A DNA stretch of 64,000 nucleotides from Pomacea canaliculata (GCF_003073045.1 NC_037597.1:11629217-11693216); one strand, 5' to 3'. Positions 1-12,400 are shown, counted from the first letter of the stretch. The notes: generated by a model from the letters alone, not told the origin. Program-made: numbers and translations.

Positions 1-130
1 ATCTGGTGCCTAGGAAGGGTCTGGTGCCCGGAGGGTCTGGTGCCTAGGGAGTGTCAGGTGCCTGGAGGGTTTGATGCCTAAGGAGGGTCAGGTACCGGAG
101 GGCCTGGTGCCTAGGGAGGGTTTGGTGCCC
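1..130. repeat. rDNA spacer satellite, 14-mer family (left block)
   Basis: Degenerate tandem array of GGAGGGTCTGGTGC with variants such as GGAGGGCCTGGTGC and GGAGGGTTTGATGC, joined by short linkers (CTAG, CC). The same unit recurs at 541-801 and 3165-3690, so it brackets the 18S relic on both sides as intergenic-spacer repeats would. No coding potential; the ORFs across it are rich in Thr-Arg-Pro because the repeat is. Confidence 0.8.
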
Positions 131-540
131 GGAGGGCCTGGTGCAATGGGAGGCGTGGCACAAGGCAGGTATGGTTAAGGTCGGCGCTATATACATGGGA
201 AGCAGGCGTCCTGAAAGGTGCGCGAAAGGGACCGTGGCTATAAAGGTTTCTATATATGAAATGCTCACCCAGTTTTGTATTTTTCATCTGCAAATGAGCG
301 CTCGCTCGGCGTGCGAAGCCCTCGGTCGAAAGCGATCGTTGTCTGCGTTCCGTCCTGCTGCGAGCCGGTTTCGAAGCGGACCGAAGAAGGTCTGGTACGG
401 GTTGGCTTGGTGGTGATTCGCGGCTTTCGCTGCCCCGTTTCTCACGGCTCAGGCGCGCGCTGGTTGAGCAGAGAGGGGTTCGTCGTGGCTCCTTTCGGCC
501 AGCCGCTTCGGCGTATCGAATAACGCTTTACTGTGTCTCG
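131..540 (+). repeat. rDNA spacer promoter/5'ETS block, copy 1
   Basis: About 410 bp that aligns almost end to end with 802-1225. Both begin GGAGGGCCTGGTGCAA, pass a TATA-containing stretch, share a long segment around AATGAGCGCTCGCTCGGCG and the GAAGCGGACCGAAGAAGG segment, and end at AACGCTT-ACTGTGTCTCG. This copy leads into satellite and not into 18S, so it looks like a duplicated spacer promoter plus 5'ETS. Duplication is seen directly; the promoter role is inferred. Confidence 0.7.
183..206 (+). promoter_or_regulatory. candidate RNA polymerase I spacer promoter
   Basis: GGCGCTATATACATGGGAAG closely matches GGCGCTATATATATGGGGAG in the second block, where it lies about 515 bp upstream of the 18S start. 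Many invertebrate Pol I start sites carry a TATA-like motif followed by G residues. Assignment rests on position and conservation only. Confidence 0.4.
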
Positions 541-801
541 CGGAGGGTCTGGTGCGGAGGGCCTGGTGCCAAACTTGTAAAATGTTCGTTGGAGAGGAGG
601 GTCTGGTGAGGAGGGTCTGGTGCAAAACTTGGAAAATGTACGTTCGAGCGGAGGGTCTGGTGCAAAGCGGATGGTCTGGTGCAACACATTGAAAACACAC
701 TTCTAGTCATTAGTAACTTCATTTTGGTACTGGAAGCTTAGGGGAACCTCATTTCCTTCAAGTTTACCGAACAGGAGGGTCTGGTGCGGAGGGTCTGGTG
801 C
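541..801. repeat. rDNA spacer satellite, 14-mer family (middle block)
   Basis: Further GGAGGGTCTGGTGC units separated by linkers such as AAACTTGTAAAATGTTCGTT and AAACTTGGAAAATGTACGTT. Positions 733-768 (GGAAGCTTAGGGGAACCTCA onward) recur at about 3606-3640, downstream of the 5.8S fragment. This shows the same spacer family lies on both sides of the rRNA relic. Confidence 0.75.
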
Positions 802-1225
802 GGAGGGCCTGGTGCAAGGGGAGGCGTGGCACAAGGCAGGGAAGGGCAAAATCGGCGCTATATATATGGGGAGCAGGTGTGCCGAAAGGGCGCGAGAAAG
901 TGAACATGGCAATAGAGAAAGGTTACTATTAGCCATGTAGTGCTCACCCAGTTTTGCATTTTGCATCGGCAAATGAGCGCTCGCTCGGCGTGCGACGCCC
1001 TCGGTCGAAAGTGATCGTTGTCTGCGTCCCGTCCTGCTGCGAGCCGGTTTCGAAGCGGACCGAAGAAGGTGTGGTACGGGTTGGCTCGCTGGCGATTCGC
1101 GCGGCTTTCGCTGTCGCGTTTTCCCACAGCTCAGGCGTGGGCTGGTTGAGCAGAGAGAGGGTTCGTCGTCGTGCTCCTTTCGGCCAGCCGCGTCGGCGTA
1201 TCGAATAACGCTTGACTGTGTCTCG
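802..1225 (+). repeat. rDNA promoter/5'ETS block, copy 2 (leads into 18S)
   Basis: Second copy of the 131-540 block, slightly longer, diverged by scattered substitutions and small indels. It is followed by about 158 bp of further GC-rich external-spacer sequence (1226-1383) and then the 18S relic, which makes it the gene-proximal promoter/5'ETS copy. Confidence 0.7.
853..877 (+). promoter_or_regulatory. candidate RNA polymerase I gene promoter
   Basis: GGCGCTATATATATGGGGAG followed by CAGG, 500-530 bp upstream of the 18S start and shared with the duplicate at 183-206. Likely transcription start region of the original pre-rRNA. No biochemical signal can be read from sequence, so this is inference from placement. 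Confidence 0.45.
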
Positions 1226-1383
1226 AGTGAAAGAGCGCGCCCGTGTCGATCGGGTGAACGCTCCGCACGTTGAAAATTTGAACCGATTGATTCGGTTGCA
1301 AGAGCGAAAAAGCACCCGCGAACGCAGGACCCGCGCTCCAGCGGCGACTTGCTTCGTGGGAGTCGGTTACGTGTACACCCAGC

Positions 1384-2850
1384 ATTCTGGTTGATCCTAC
1401 CAGTAGTCATATGCTTGTTCTCAAAGATTAAGCCATGCCTCGTACGGTGAAACGCGAATGGCTCATGAAATCAGTCGAGGTTCCTTAGATGATCATTTAC
1501 TTGGATAACTGTGGCAATTCTAGAGTAATACATGCAAACCAACTCCGACCCGTCCAAAGCCGGGAAAGAGCGCTTTTATTAGTTCAAAATCAGTCGGGGT
1601 CTCGGCCCCGTCCCTTTTGATGACTCTGGATAACTTTGTGCCGATCGCATGGCCTCGAGTCGGCGAGGCATCTTTCAAATGTCTGCCTTATCAACTGTCG
1701 ATGGTACGTGATAGCCCTACCATGTTGACAACGGGGAATCAGGGTGTGATTCCGGAGAGGGAGCATGAGAAACGGCTACCACATCCAAGGAAGGCAAGCA
1801 GGGCGCGCAACTTACCCACTCCCAGCTTCGGGGAGGTAGTGACGAAAAATAGCAATACGGAACTCTTTTGAGGCTCCGCAATTGGAATGAGTACACTTTA
1901 AACCCTTAACGAGGATCTATTGGAGGGCAAGTCTGGTGCCAGCAGCACATTGTGGTAATTCCCAGCTCCAATAGCGTATATTAAAGTCGTTGCGCTTAAA
2001 AAGCTCGTAGTTGCATCTCAGGCATCGTCGTGCGGTCCGTTCGCGCCGACGGTCACTGCGCGAAGCCTGAGCGTGCGCGGCTCTTCGCAGGGTCGTCTTC
2101 GCAAAGACCAACAACTGCGAAAGCATTTTGCCAAGCATATTTTCATTAGGCAAGAACGATAGTCAGAGGTTTGAAGACGATTAAATACTGTCATTGTTCT
2201 GACCATAAACGATGCCAACTAGCGTTGTGCAGGTGTTGCTTCATCGACTCTGAAACCAAAGTTTTCGGCTTCCAGGGGAAGTATGGTTGCAAAGCTGAAA
2301 CTTAAAGGAATTGACGGAAGGTCACCACCAGATGGGAGCCTTGCGGCTTAATTGATGTCAACACGGTAAACACACACACCAGTCCGAGCACTGTAATCAA
2401 AACACCATTGACAGATTGATATGTCTTTTTCTTGATTCGGTGGGTGATGGCGCATGGCCGTTTCTTAGGTGGTACGGAGCGATTTGGTCTGATTAATTTC
2501 TGTCACGGGCGAGTCTCTAGCCTGTTAAATAGTTCACCGATTCTTCACGCATCGGTGCTAACTTCTTAGAGGGAGAAGTGGCGTTTAGCCACAAGAGATT
2601 GAGCAATAACAGGTGTGGCTGCCTTTAGAAGGAATCAAGGTGGATGTGACCATGCTTTGAAAACAGTGCGAACCCCTTGAACGTCCTTCGTGATAGGGAC
2701 TGGGGGCTTGAAATTCTTCTTATCAACGAGGAATTCCCAGTAATTACGTCGGTGCCCTTTCTACACACCGCCTGTCACTACTACGACGTGAACGGTTTAG
2801 TGAGGGGTAGCTGGCCTCCGCGTCGAGAGTCTGAAAAAGTCTATCAAACC
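1384..2850 (+). pseudogene. 18S rRNA pseudogene
   Basis: Starts ATTCTGGTTGATCCTACCAG, clearly the conserved 18S 5' end, and keeps recognisable landmarks in order: ATGGCTCATGAAATCAGTCG, the 530 loop at 1922-1946, AAAAAGCTCGTAGTTG, GGAATTGACGGAAGG, ACAGATTGATATGTCTTTTT, TGATTCGGTGGGTGATGG and CTACACACCGCCTGTCACTA. It is about 1.47 kb against about 1.8 kb for a normal gene, with substitutions and indels at positions that are near-invariant in animals. The terminal AACAAGGTTTCCGTAGG-type segment is missing. Too damaged to make a functional rRNA, so a relic. Confidence 0.93.
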
Positions 2851-3042
2851 GGAGGGAAAGCTTTTGCCGAGTCAGGCTCTCAGTAACGCCCCGGACTCTC
2901 GCCTCGGGGGTGGCATCGGCGAAAGTGTAAAGAGAGGCACATTCTCTCGTGGCTGTTCCTATTTTTACAATTTTTTTCATTCATTTCGCATTTTGTTGAA
3001 ACCTTTCAAATATCGTTGCAAAGCAGATGAAAAGAAATGAAA
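2851..3042 (+). other. ITS1-like spacer
   Basis: Lies between the 18S relic and the 5.8S fragment. GC-rich at first (CGCCCCGGACTCTCGCCTCG), then AT-rich towards the 5.8S. Position and length are those of a short ITS1; sequence similarity cannot be judged without a reference. Confidence 0.6.
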
Positions 3043-3126
3043 CAACTTTAGGCGGTGGGATCACTCGACTCGCACGTCGATGAAGAACGCAGCCAGTTGC
3101 GTGAATTAATGTGAACTGCACAACAC
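3043..3126 (+). pseudogene. 5.8S rRNA fragment, 5' half only
   Basis: CAACTTTAGGCGGTGGGATC opens the fragment, followed by ACTCGCACGTCGATGAAGAA and CGCAGCCAGTTGCGTGAATT, matching the start of animal 5.8S with a few changes. The match stops after about 84 nt of a ~155-160 nt gene and A-rich sequence takes over. ITS2 and 28S do not follow. Confidence 0.9.
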
Positions 3127-3690
3127 TCTAACCAACAAAAAACAAAACAAAAAAAGCAAACAAACCCGGGGGAGGGCCTAGTGCAAAACTTTTTTTTAAC
3201 AAAAGTTCCAGGTCGATGGGAGGGGGTGCAGAGAGAGGGTCTGGAGCACAGGGAGGGCCTGGTGCAAAACAAAAAAATTTGATTCATCAGTTTCTTTCGC
3301 TTTGCATTAGAAGACTAAAAAAAAGTTCACTTCGATGGGAGGGTCTGTGCAAAAGAAGAGGGTCTGGTGCAAAGGGAGGGCCTGGTGCAAACTTTTTTTT
3401 TTAAAAACAAAAAGGTCGATGGGAGGGTCTGGTGCAGAGAGGAGGGTCTGGTGCAAAGGGAGGCCTGGTGCAAACTTTTTTTTAACAAAAGTCCAGGTCG
3501 ATGGGAGGGTCTGGTGCAGAGAGGAGGACCTGGTGCAAAGGGAGGGCCTGGCGCAAAACTTTGAGAAGAAAATGTTGATTCATCACTTTCTTCGCTTTGG
3601 GCATTAGAAGCTTAGGGTACCTCGTTTCCTTCAAGTATACGAAAAGGGAGGGCCTGGTCTGAGTGAGGGCCTGGTGCATATAGGAAGGTC
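3127..3690. repeat. rDNA spacer satellite, higher-order tandem block
   Basis: After an A-rich junction, at least four units of about 80-130 bp start near 3213, 3332, 3416 and 3500. Each has the order TCGATGGGAGGGTCTGGTGC, then GGAGGGTCTGGTGCAAAGGG, then GGGCCTGGTGCAAAC and a poly-T tract. The TTGATTCATCAGTTTCTTTC segment near 3280 recurs near 3574, and the tail near 3606 matches 733-768. Intergenic-spacer satellite directly abutting truncated 5.8S. Confidence 0.8.
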
Positions 3691-6480
3691 TGGTGGTAAG
3701 TGTGAATGTGAGTGTATGCGTTTTGTGTATGCGAATGTGATTCGTGACCTATAATTTCACAGTTGTCATGCTCGCACTTGTTTTGTAAGACTTCTGTAAC
3801 TAAAAATATGTGTATGCTCCTTAGCCAAAGGAATAGGAAAAGATTAACATCTTAGAAGTAGTCGTATGATACGCCATTTTTGTCTCGTCTTTCTATTTTT
3901 TCGTATGCATGTATCTCGAGTTAAACAACATTTGCTGCTTACAGAACAGAGCTGAGGTCAACGTACAAAGTGGTCACGGAGCTCGCCTATCGCAGGAAAG
4001 AATGTTTGCTGCGCAGGGTACACTGAAGATGGTGATACATGTATCCGTAAAGTCCTCCAACTCTTCTGACCTCGTGATTCTGGGTTGCCCTCTGCATAAC
4101 TTTGTTTGGATGGTTGATTAGGCGTATCCATCCACATCCGCGCACCTGCATCCTGTCGCTAGTCGACCCCCTCACACCTTCCCTCTGTCACGTGGCTGTC
4201 ACCCGGCCAGCGACCACCCGACCCCCACATTGCCAGCCTCCACCCTCCCTGTGTGCGTGCTACGTTCCATCCCCACTAACTGCGATGTCGCACACTACCA
4301 TACAGTATAGTAATCGAGTTTATTGGCAAATAGCATTTGACAAGGCAGGAACATCAGTGTCAATGAGAGTGACTAGCGTCTCAAATTGACTGACAATAAT
4401 GAAGTTTGTGAGAAAAGCTCATAAAGTTTTAGTCAGCAGGTAAAATGACAATATTAGTACTGTATAACTTTGTTCTAGGAACTATTACGATTCAGCTAAA
4501 ATATGCTAAACATTTCTATTTTTCTGTCATTTTTACAAAACCTTCTAATCTCCTTAAATATTAAAAGTATTAACACTTACTAGCTAACTAGTCTTTAAAA
4601 CAGTTGCTTTGTCTTCTAAAACTCAGCAGGTATTTTAACGGCTAGTGACTGATGCGGTTGAAGTCGACCGAGTTTATGCTTCGTAAAAAGTTGGATGAAT
4701 TCAAAATTTCTGCTTTAAAGAGTCTGAAGGCGACAGTTCAGTTCAGATATTTGTTTACGTGTAACAGCATGCGTGTGTGTAGTTATTGTGTGTGTATGTG
4801 TGCGCGCGCGCGTGCGGTTTTGCTAAAGGAATAATATAGGAAGGGACTTTCGATAGGTGCTGCGTGTTTGTTATGTAAGTTTAAAAAAAATGATAACTGA
4901 TGTGCTCTGCTGTTCGTCGCAGCAAACACTTTTTTAATGAGGTTATTAACGACACTCGATGAAGACTTGTTTAGGCATTTACTTCTTCGGTTCTTCCTCT
5001 TTACATGTAGAAGTATAAATCATTACATAGAGAACATTTCCTTGCACGTCAGTGAGCTTAGTACAAACTCGCAGCACTTAGAACACAAAGGCGATGTCAT
5101 ACATCTAGCCCGTTGTTCTAATCTGTCGAGGTTTTGACATCGCTGCTGACGTAACAGTCCTTACTAAAGGGGGGGGGGGTGTCTGTGGAGCGGAGTGCTA
5201 CAAGTCTGATCCTTTAACATCATTTGTCCTCATTTACTAACCACTCGCATGTAAACAACTTTATGTTCAAGTAGTGATGTAGATCCTAGTGCACTTGTCC
5301 TACTGTTTGCAGTCTATATTTCGTTACTGAATGAAGTGTAGATATTGAGATTCGAATTGTAAACATACATTATATACTGGGAAAATAATTTACGATTACA
5401 AGTACAAGGGGCCCGGAGAGGTCGTCTGTCCCGGGGCCCGGGCTGGCTCTCGGCGGCCCTGCATGTGAGATGAAAATGTCTTCAGTCAACAATCACACTG
5501 TCTGCTGTGTTGCGCTACCCCACTGAGCACGTGTTGAGTCCGGTACACTGAACTTAAAGTCAATCTGACCTAATTTAACCCACAGGAAAAGAAACCTACA
5601 TATGGCAGTCATAATAGCAGTAAAGAACAGTATTTCTAAACCAATGTGTTATAATAAACAAATATACAATTGTGCCTAAAAGCTACGAGACTACGGTTGA
5701 CTTACAAAGGCAGGTCAAGGCCAGCGGAGGTCCATGGGAATGAGTGAACCCACGTGTCGTACACAGAAGGTCTGTTCTGACTGACTTCTTCTTCGCTAGG
5801 ATTAGGGCACCTACAACAACGCATGGACACGAAATAATATACTCACAACAATAGAGTGAAGTCAATATATCATGCCTTCAACAACAGAGTGACGCCATTT
5901 TTGACGTTTAACCAGTTTCTGGGAAGTGGTTTTTGAAATGTGTACTAAGGTTTCAGTTCGCATGCTACTTCGTATGTTTTACAACTGTAAATAAATGAGC
6001 TTATCAAAACGTGATAAGAAATTATGTGTTTTTCTTAGATGGTTAAGCCGGATGCTGCACATTGGTAATGAAAACATAAGAACCAATCAAAAATCATTCC
6101 GCATTTCTTTAACCCCGAATGTTGAGATCACGTGTGCACTGCGAGCATTACCAACGCTACAACTACTTTTTTTCTCCTATTCTCTTTCTTTATTATTATC
6201 ATTATTGTCATTATTGTGTGTAGCTAATTGTGTGTGTGGAGCAGAGTACATTTTACTTCATAAAATTTATGTTTTCAAGGGCATTTAATGCATACGGATA
6301 CACGCCTACAAACATCACCATGCACAGAAAGAAGACAGGCCTATGACTAATCAACATAAAGCACCAGCTGTCCATGTAGTCTTGAAATATACATAAACAT
6401 ATACATGAATAATCTTGATACCCGTGTCGTTGACCTTTAGGAATTTTAACTTCAATAACCCACAAAGGTTAAGCAGTTAC
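3691..6480. other. AT-rich sequence without recognised gene
   Basis: No exon with family similarity was found on either strand, although the missing C-terminal exons of the peptidase gene to the right would be expected here. Contents: a (TG/CG) run at 4778-4812, a G10 tract near 5168, and a GC-rich stretch at 5408-5463 with self-complementary GGGGCCCGG/CCGGGGCCC that stands out from its surroundings. Confidence 0.5.
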
Positions 6481-9400
6481 CTTTTTGGTAGCCTCATAAA
6501 CAGCTCTGTACATCAGGGGTGTCCCCAAAGCATAAAGGGAAAAGTTACCTGAAAATAACACATCAGATCTACCATCAGACGTGAGGTAGATACGTTTTCT
6601 TGTAGTTTTGTATATAAACCTAGTAATGGTGGCTCCAGCTCTGTGTAAACAATATTCAAGTTGTTATTTGTGTATTAGATGTGTAGATTGTATTGTATTA
6701 ATGTGTATTAGACCTTTACACGCTTTTAGTTTGAGTGTTTGCTGGTTTCAACAAAATGTCTCTTAAATTTCTAACTTTGCCAAAACTTTCCGACTTGAGT
6801 TAGCAAAATGTGGGTATCAAATGGACAAATCAGTTTTTTATTTATTTATTTATTTTTTTTTTATCTTGAAGATCCTTAGGACTTGGGTTCAGGTCACTCA
6901 CATCTGGCCCTACGCTTGGTTTTTAAGGAATGCAGCATTCCTCCCCCTAATTATTTCTCCCCATATTGAGAAATTACCGCTCGGTTAAAGTACTAATTAA
7001 TCAATCAGGGAACCCACTGCAATAAGAAAGCAGTTTTCTTCATAATATTTCCCGTTTATGTTACAGTACGCTTTATGTCCTGCCTATTGACGTCGTACTA
7101 CGTCATTATGCTACCTGTTGATGTCATACTACGTCATTATGCTACCTGTTGATTTCATACTACGTCATTATGCCACCTGTTGATGTCACACTACGTCATT
7201 ATTCTGACTGTCGCACGTACCTCCCACAGCGACATCAATATTGAGGTAAGCAACAGCTCTCGCCCCCAGCGACTTGACATATTGCTGCAGACAAAGGAAT
7301 GTAGAGAATCCTAATCTTTCAAAATTCGTGCAAACTGACTCAAACTACAGGCTTCTAGCTTTCAAGCTTATTCAGTTTGATGATGTCATCACTAAATGTA
7401 GATTTTTTTCGAAGTTTAAATAGCTTAGAACCTGTTGATATGCCTGTTTGGTACAAAATACAGTATGTACTATTATAATGTATTAGTACTTGAAGCTCCG
7501 TAATGTGCACAGGATCATATTGCTCACCTTATTTTGCAAACATATATACATATGCACACACAGGCACGCTCGCACTGTTATTCCGATATGCAGACAGGTG
7601 CACAGACAGAAAATAAAGTGTTACTCTTTTTTTTAATCCATATTTTTCTATTCCGAAAAATGTGACTATAAGTTTGCTCATTACAATAATGGCGCAGAAA
7701 AAGAACAAAAAAGGTTACGGGTAACAGACTGATGTCTAGAATATGCGGAGATACAAAATGGCTACTAGTAAACAATAGTAAACAAAGAAATCTGGGAACT
7801 GTTACCTCCGCCCATTCACTAGAACCAATAAGTCCATACTCCTCCGCTCCCCAGGAACAGAACATGATAGAACGGCGTGGCCTCCATCTCTCTGCAAAAT
7901 GCACGAAGTAACTTTGTTACCGTGTGATATGAAGTAAACCCGTGATGTAAAGGTTGGACGTGCGTTTCCACCTGTCGTTAGCGAGGGCAACACTGTACCT
8001 CCGTCAGAGGTCAATAACGTGAAGGACAAAGCCGAACTTCACAGGGAGATCACAAAGAATTTGATCATTTCCTCAAAGATTCGATATCTGTTGTGTCTGG
8101 TGGATTATTGCAACTTGTGGATTATCGCCAACCGCGTACTGGAGCAACTTCAAAGTGTTCATACTGATGCCGCTCGTGTTGTCTTCCGTAGGTGACTAGC
8201 AGACCATGGTGCCCTCCCTCCTACGTGAGCTTCAGTGGCTGTCAGTCCGAGATGACAGTGATTACAAGATGGCCACACGGTGCTACCGTTGTCTTCACGG
8301 CCTTGCCGGGTACGTGTCTGAGCTACTAACACCTGACCACTAGAGTCTCTTCTGATGTACTCTTCTCTGTGGTACGTGTAAAGCGAGAAATTCGACATTT
8401 GCTTTTTTTTCCTTCTCAAGCTAACTGGAGTTCTCTTTTCTAGTCTTTTCGAAGTCTGCTTACGATTTCATGCCCAGATTCAAACCCCGTCTATTGAAGA
8501 ATTACCTGGCGTAATCAAGAGCATTGCTCCGCTCACTACTCATGTTTTCATTCATTCACTTATTTATTGTTTTTGTCATGGTCTTGTCAATTGTCTGACG
8601 CTTAAATTTCTTGTAAGCTGACCATAGGTTCGTTTTATAGTCTTTCGTGTGCAGCGCATTAAGTTGTTGTTGCTGGTATTATTATTATTATTTAAAATTT
8701 AGATAAGACTACATCCAACCACCAGAGCATCTGTGATCGTTCTCGCATGCGCAGGTGCGTGCGCGCACACACACACACTAAAAGTCACTTCTGCATGCCA
8801 GAGAGGGAAACTGTAAAGGAACCGCTAACAAATCAGACATTGAGGGCTGAGGTGTTCATGAGTGCAGTGTCCATCTCCTTCACATGGCTTCATTACCTTC
8901 CCCACCTCTCTACTGGGTCAGGTACTCGTTCATCAAATGGGGAAATTAAAATTACGTCACATGGGTATCGAACCGTTTAAGATTACGGCCTAAACACTGG
9001 TCCCTGGACCTTGAAGGAAGGTAATAAAAAGCAGATTTGTTTAACATAGATGCTATTGAACATTTTTAGCTTTTTTCAATTTGGGGATTTGCACTTTTGC
9101 TCAACTTTGACATACTCACTGTTCTTGACCAGCTGGCCCATAGCTCTGGCCACCTCCATCATGACGGCCATTCCGCCTGAAGGATCAACGGAGCCGTACA
9201 CCCAGGCGTCGCGGTGGTTTCCCATCAACACGTAGCGGTCTGTCATTTAAAAATACATCAAAACCACAGTCGTCGTCATAAAGTTAAAAACAATCAACTG
9301 AACTACTTCGTAGTGTTTCATCCGAAAACAAAACAAGATGGTTCCTGCAATGCAATGTGCTGTTTCTTACCAGGCTCCACGTCTCCCTTCAACGTCGCTA

Positions 9401-12400
9401 TCACGTTGTCCACCCTTCTAATGCTGTTAGTTGTTGTAACCTTCATGCGAAGTGAGAGTCCAGGAGTAAGCCCTGGGCCCAGCCTGTAGGGGATGTTCAA
9501 GCCACCTCTCCAGTCTTTGGGAACTTCGTCTCCTTGCATTTCTCTGATTCGTAAAGTTTGAACAAACACAATGTAACACTGAGGTCACTTTGCGGATTAA
9601 TCAATCCCAAGCTGCGTATTATCTCAAAATTTGTAGCTAGCACTAAGGCCTTCCAAGGACACTAGCATGAGGTGATGAACAGAGCATAATGATAAATAAA
9701 GTTGGTGCTACATCCTCGCCCTATGGACAATCTCAAAGAGCGTCACAAATCACAGGAACCACAGCAGATGATGACAAATGAAGACAAAGGATACATACTG
9801 ACAATCCTTGCATGATACTAAATAAGGTGACAACATAACGAAATGCAAACTTTATAACCCAAACCAAAGGGCATCGTCCGCATACAGCACAAACCACCGC
9901 AGCCAAAGTATAGTAGAACGAATACAAGCAAAAAGGAACCGTAACACCGACACGTAAGATGCACCTCATTCCAGACGTGCAGTGGCAGACACGGCAACAA
10001 GCTCAGCACCAAGAAGACGTCAGATGAAACAAATATACGACAGAGGGCGCTATTCTCAGCCAGTTAGTCCAAGAGAGATAACTCTCAATAAATAAGCAAA
10101 TAGAGAAAGAACGAAGCGATGAAAAAAAGACAAAACAAAAGGGAAACAACAAAAGTGTATTTTATGTCGTAATCCTGAAAAGTGTTTTTCGATTATTTTC
10201 AAAACTCACTTGAGAAAGTGTATCGCCCCTCCATAGCCCATGGCGTGTGCTGGTATGGTTGGCAAAGGTGTTGGTGTGCTGCTCTCGTTGTATCGATAAG
10301 CTGTGGCTACATACAACAGTGAATTAATAATAGTCTGCTTAATATGCTTGCTTGTATAAACGTGTGTGAAAGTTCAATGTTTTCTTTAATTTTTCAAAAT
10401 CGTCTACTTGGCTTTGGCTAGTCAAGGTGGTGCAAATCCAAATTATTTCGTATTTATCTCAGTGTTCTTCAGGACATAAGATTTAATGACTAAATAAACG
10501 TTTCATCAAAATCATTACAAAGGTGAAGTAAACCGAGTTAGACGGGTTGAAAAAAGTAGATTTGATTACTGAATGAAAGCTATTTATATGTGTTCACTTC
10601 GAAAAAGGTAAAACAGAACATTTCATGGTAATGAAATTAATGATTGTTCTTATTTTTTCATTGCTATTCGCTTTCAAGTCATCATCATCCGTTTTAACTT
10701 TGCAAGCCATCCTGAACTTTCATCATCGTTTGTTTCTCTGCCATTCTCTACTAATAACAGATCTCTCCAGCCTTTGATGTTGTCGTTTCATCTCTCATTT
10801 TCTTAGTCTCTAGCTGGGTAGCCTGACGTTAGCTATGAGTTGAATATTTTAGCCAGTAGCCAGACAACCCAAGCGTAATGCTGCTTCTCGCAGTGATACA
10901 AACCTATAGATGGATACCCAGGGGTCAGAGGGTCTCCCACGCCGGTGTAGAGGCTGCCTCTTTGTGCGCCACTAGATGGCAGGAACCACGTTTCTGGAAA
11001 ATACCGGGGGTCTCTAGACCAGGTGTAGTCCGCAGGGTCTGAGTAGATGATGACCCCCAAAGCCCCGTAGCGCGCGGCGATTTCTACCTGTGGAGCCAAG
11101 CAAGACTTCAGACAAATGTTTCGGAGGAGACAAGAAGTTAAAGTGCTGATATCGATGTAAGCCAGTGTACTTAGGACATACGCCATAATTTTTCACGAGT
11201 AAAATAGTTTTAGGTTTTCTATCTGTATAAGTTGTAACGAAATATAATAATAACACTACCATTGTCGCACATATGTGTTTGTAACAGCTCGAAATACCTA
11301 CGTTATCAAGCTGTGAGTTCAGAATACTTAATCCATATACTGGACTGCTGCTATTGATGATAATGCTACTGAAGTGAAGGCAAATGCTTAGTATTGCCTC
11401 TAATCTTAATCGAAGAGGAGAAGATTCTTATGGATTTGTACAGACCTTGCTTCCTCTAAAATTTTTGCCATATCTCACAATGACGATAGAGTCATTAAAT
11501 GTTATGTTGTAGTTTGTCCTCAGAAATTCGAAATCTTCAACTCGTCCGTAGTTCACGTACACCAGCTTGGAAGTCTGAAAATTTGAAAATAAGAAATCTG
11601 AGGCTAGTTTCGCGTGTTTTAAAATTTAAAAGTGTTCCAAACAAGCAAATTAAAAACGTTTTTAAATATCATTCCATTGCTATTTAGATGCGCTTAGTCA
11701 GCACAGAGGACTACCTACAGTCTGTGCTCACACTCACGTTGACTACACCAGAGGGGGAGTAAGCCAGAAAAGGGCGGATAACTCCCTCAAGTTGAGAGAT
11801 GTTGCTCTCGGTGGAAGTGGAGTCGAAGACGATAGTCTCCCCGCCTGTGTTGTTCACAATCAGCACAGTATTGGGATTCTCGTTGTCTGGATACGACAGG
11901 AGAACCTGGTACGGCGTGGACTTTACAGAATCCAGTCCATATTCTGTAAATTTACTCTTGAGGTAGGCCACAAGCTCAAAGTCGCGGTCCCTTCCTGCGA
12001 TGTGAGGACTCTGTGTCAGGTGTCTGTGACAGGAGGACAGAATGGCAGCCTAAAATATATTAAAGATTGAAAATATTTCTCTTTCTCTCTTTCAGACTTT
12101 AGTGAAACATTTTGTGACGTGTGGTATGGCAGAACAAAACATCTGACTTAGGTTGACTCTGTCACTATTCTCCTGGGTGATATCATCAAATGAGAAATGA
12201 AGTGGCAGCAGTATCATTAACTGCAATCTTCAATCTATATGGAGCAGAAGTGACCACAAACTCGTGAATATTTCGTGCATTTGAATATCTTTCTTAATTG
12301 TCAAAATTTAGATTCTGCAGTAAATTTTCTGTTTAAACAGCGCCTTCTGTTGTAGCATTAAAATTGGATCCCGAGTTGATTTTAGTGCCTGTACTGTGAA

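Noticed and set aside
703-1410. Long minus-strand open frame of 235 codons across the rDNA spacer.
   Set aside because: It lies in GC-rich rDNA spacer and satellite; the translation mirrors the repeat and has no domain.
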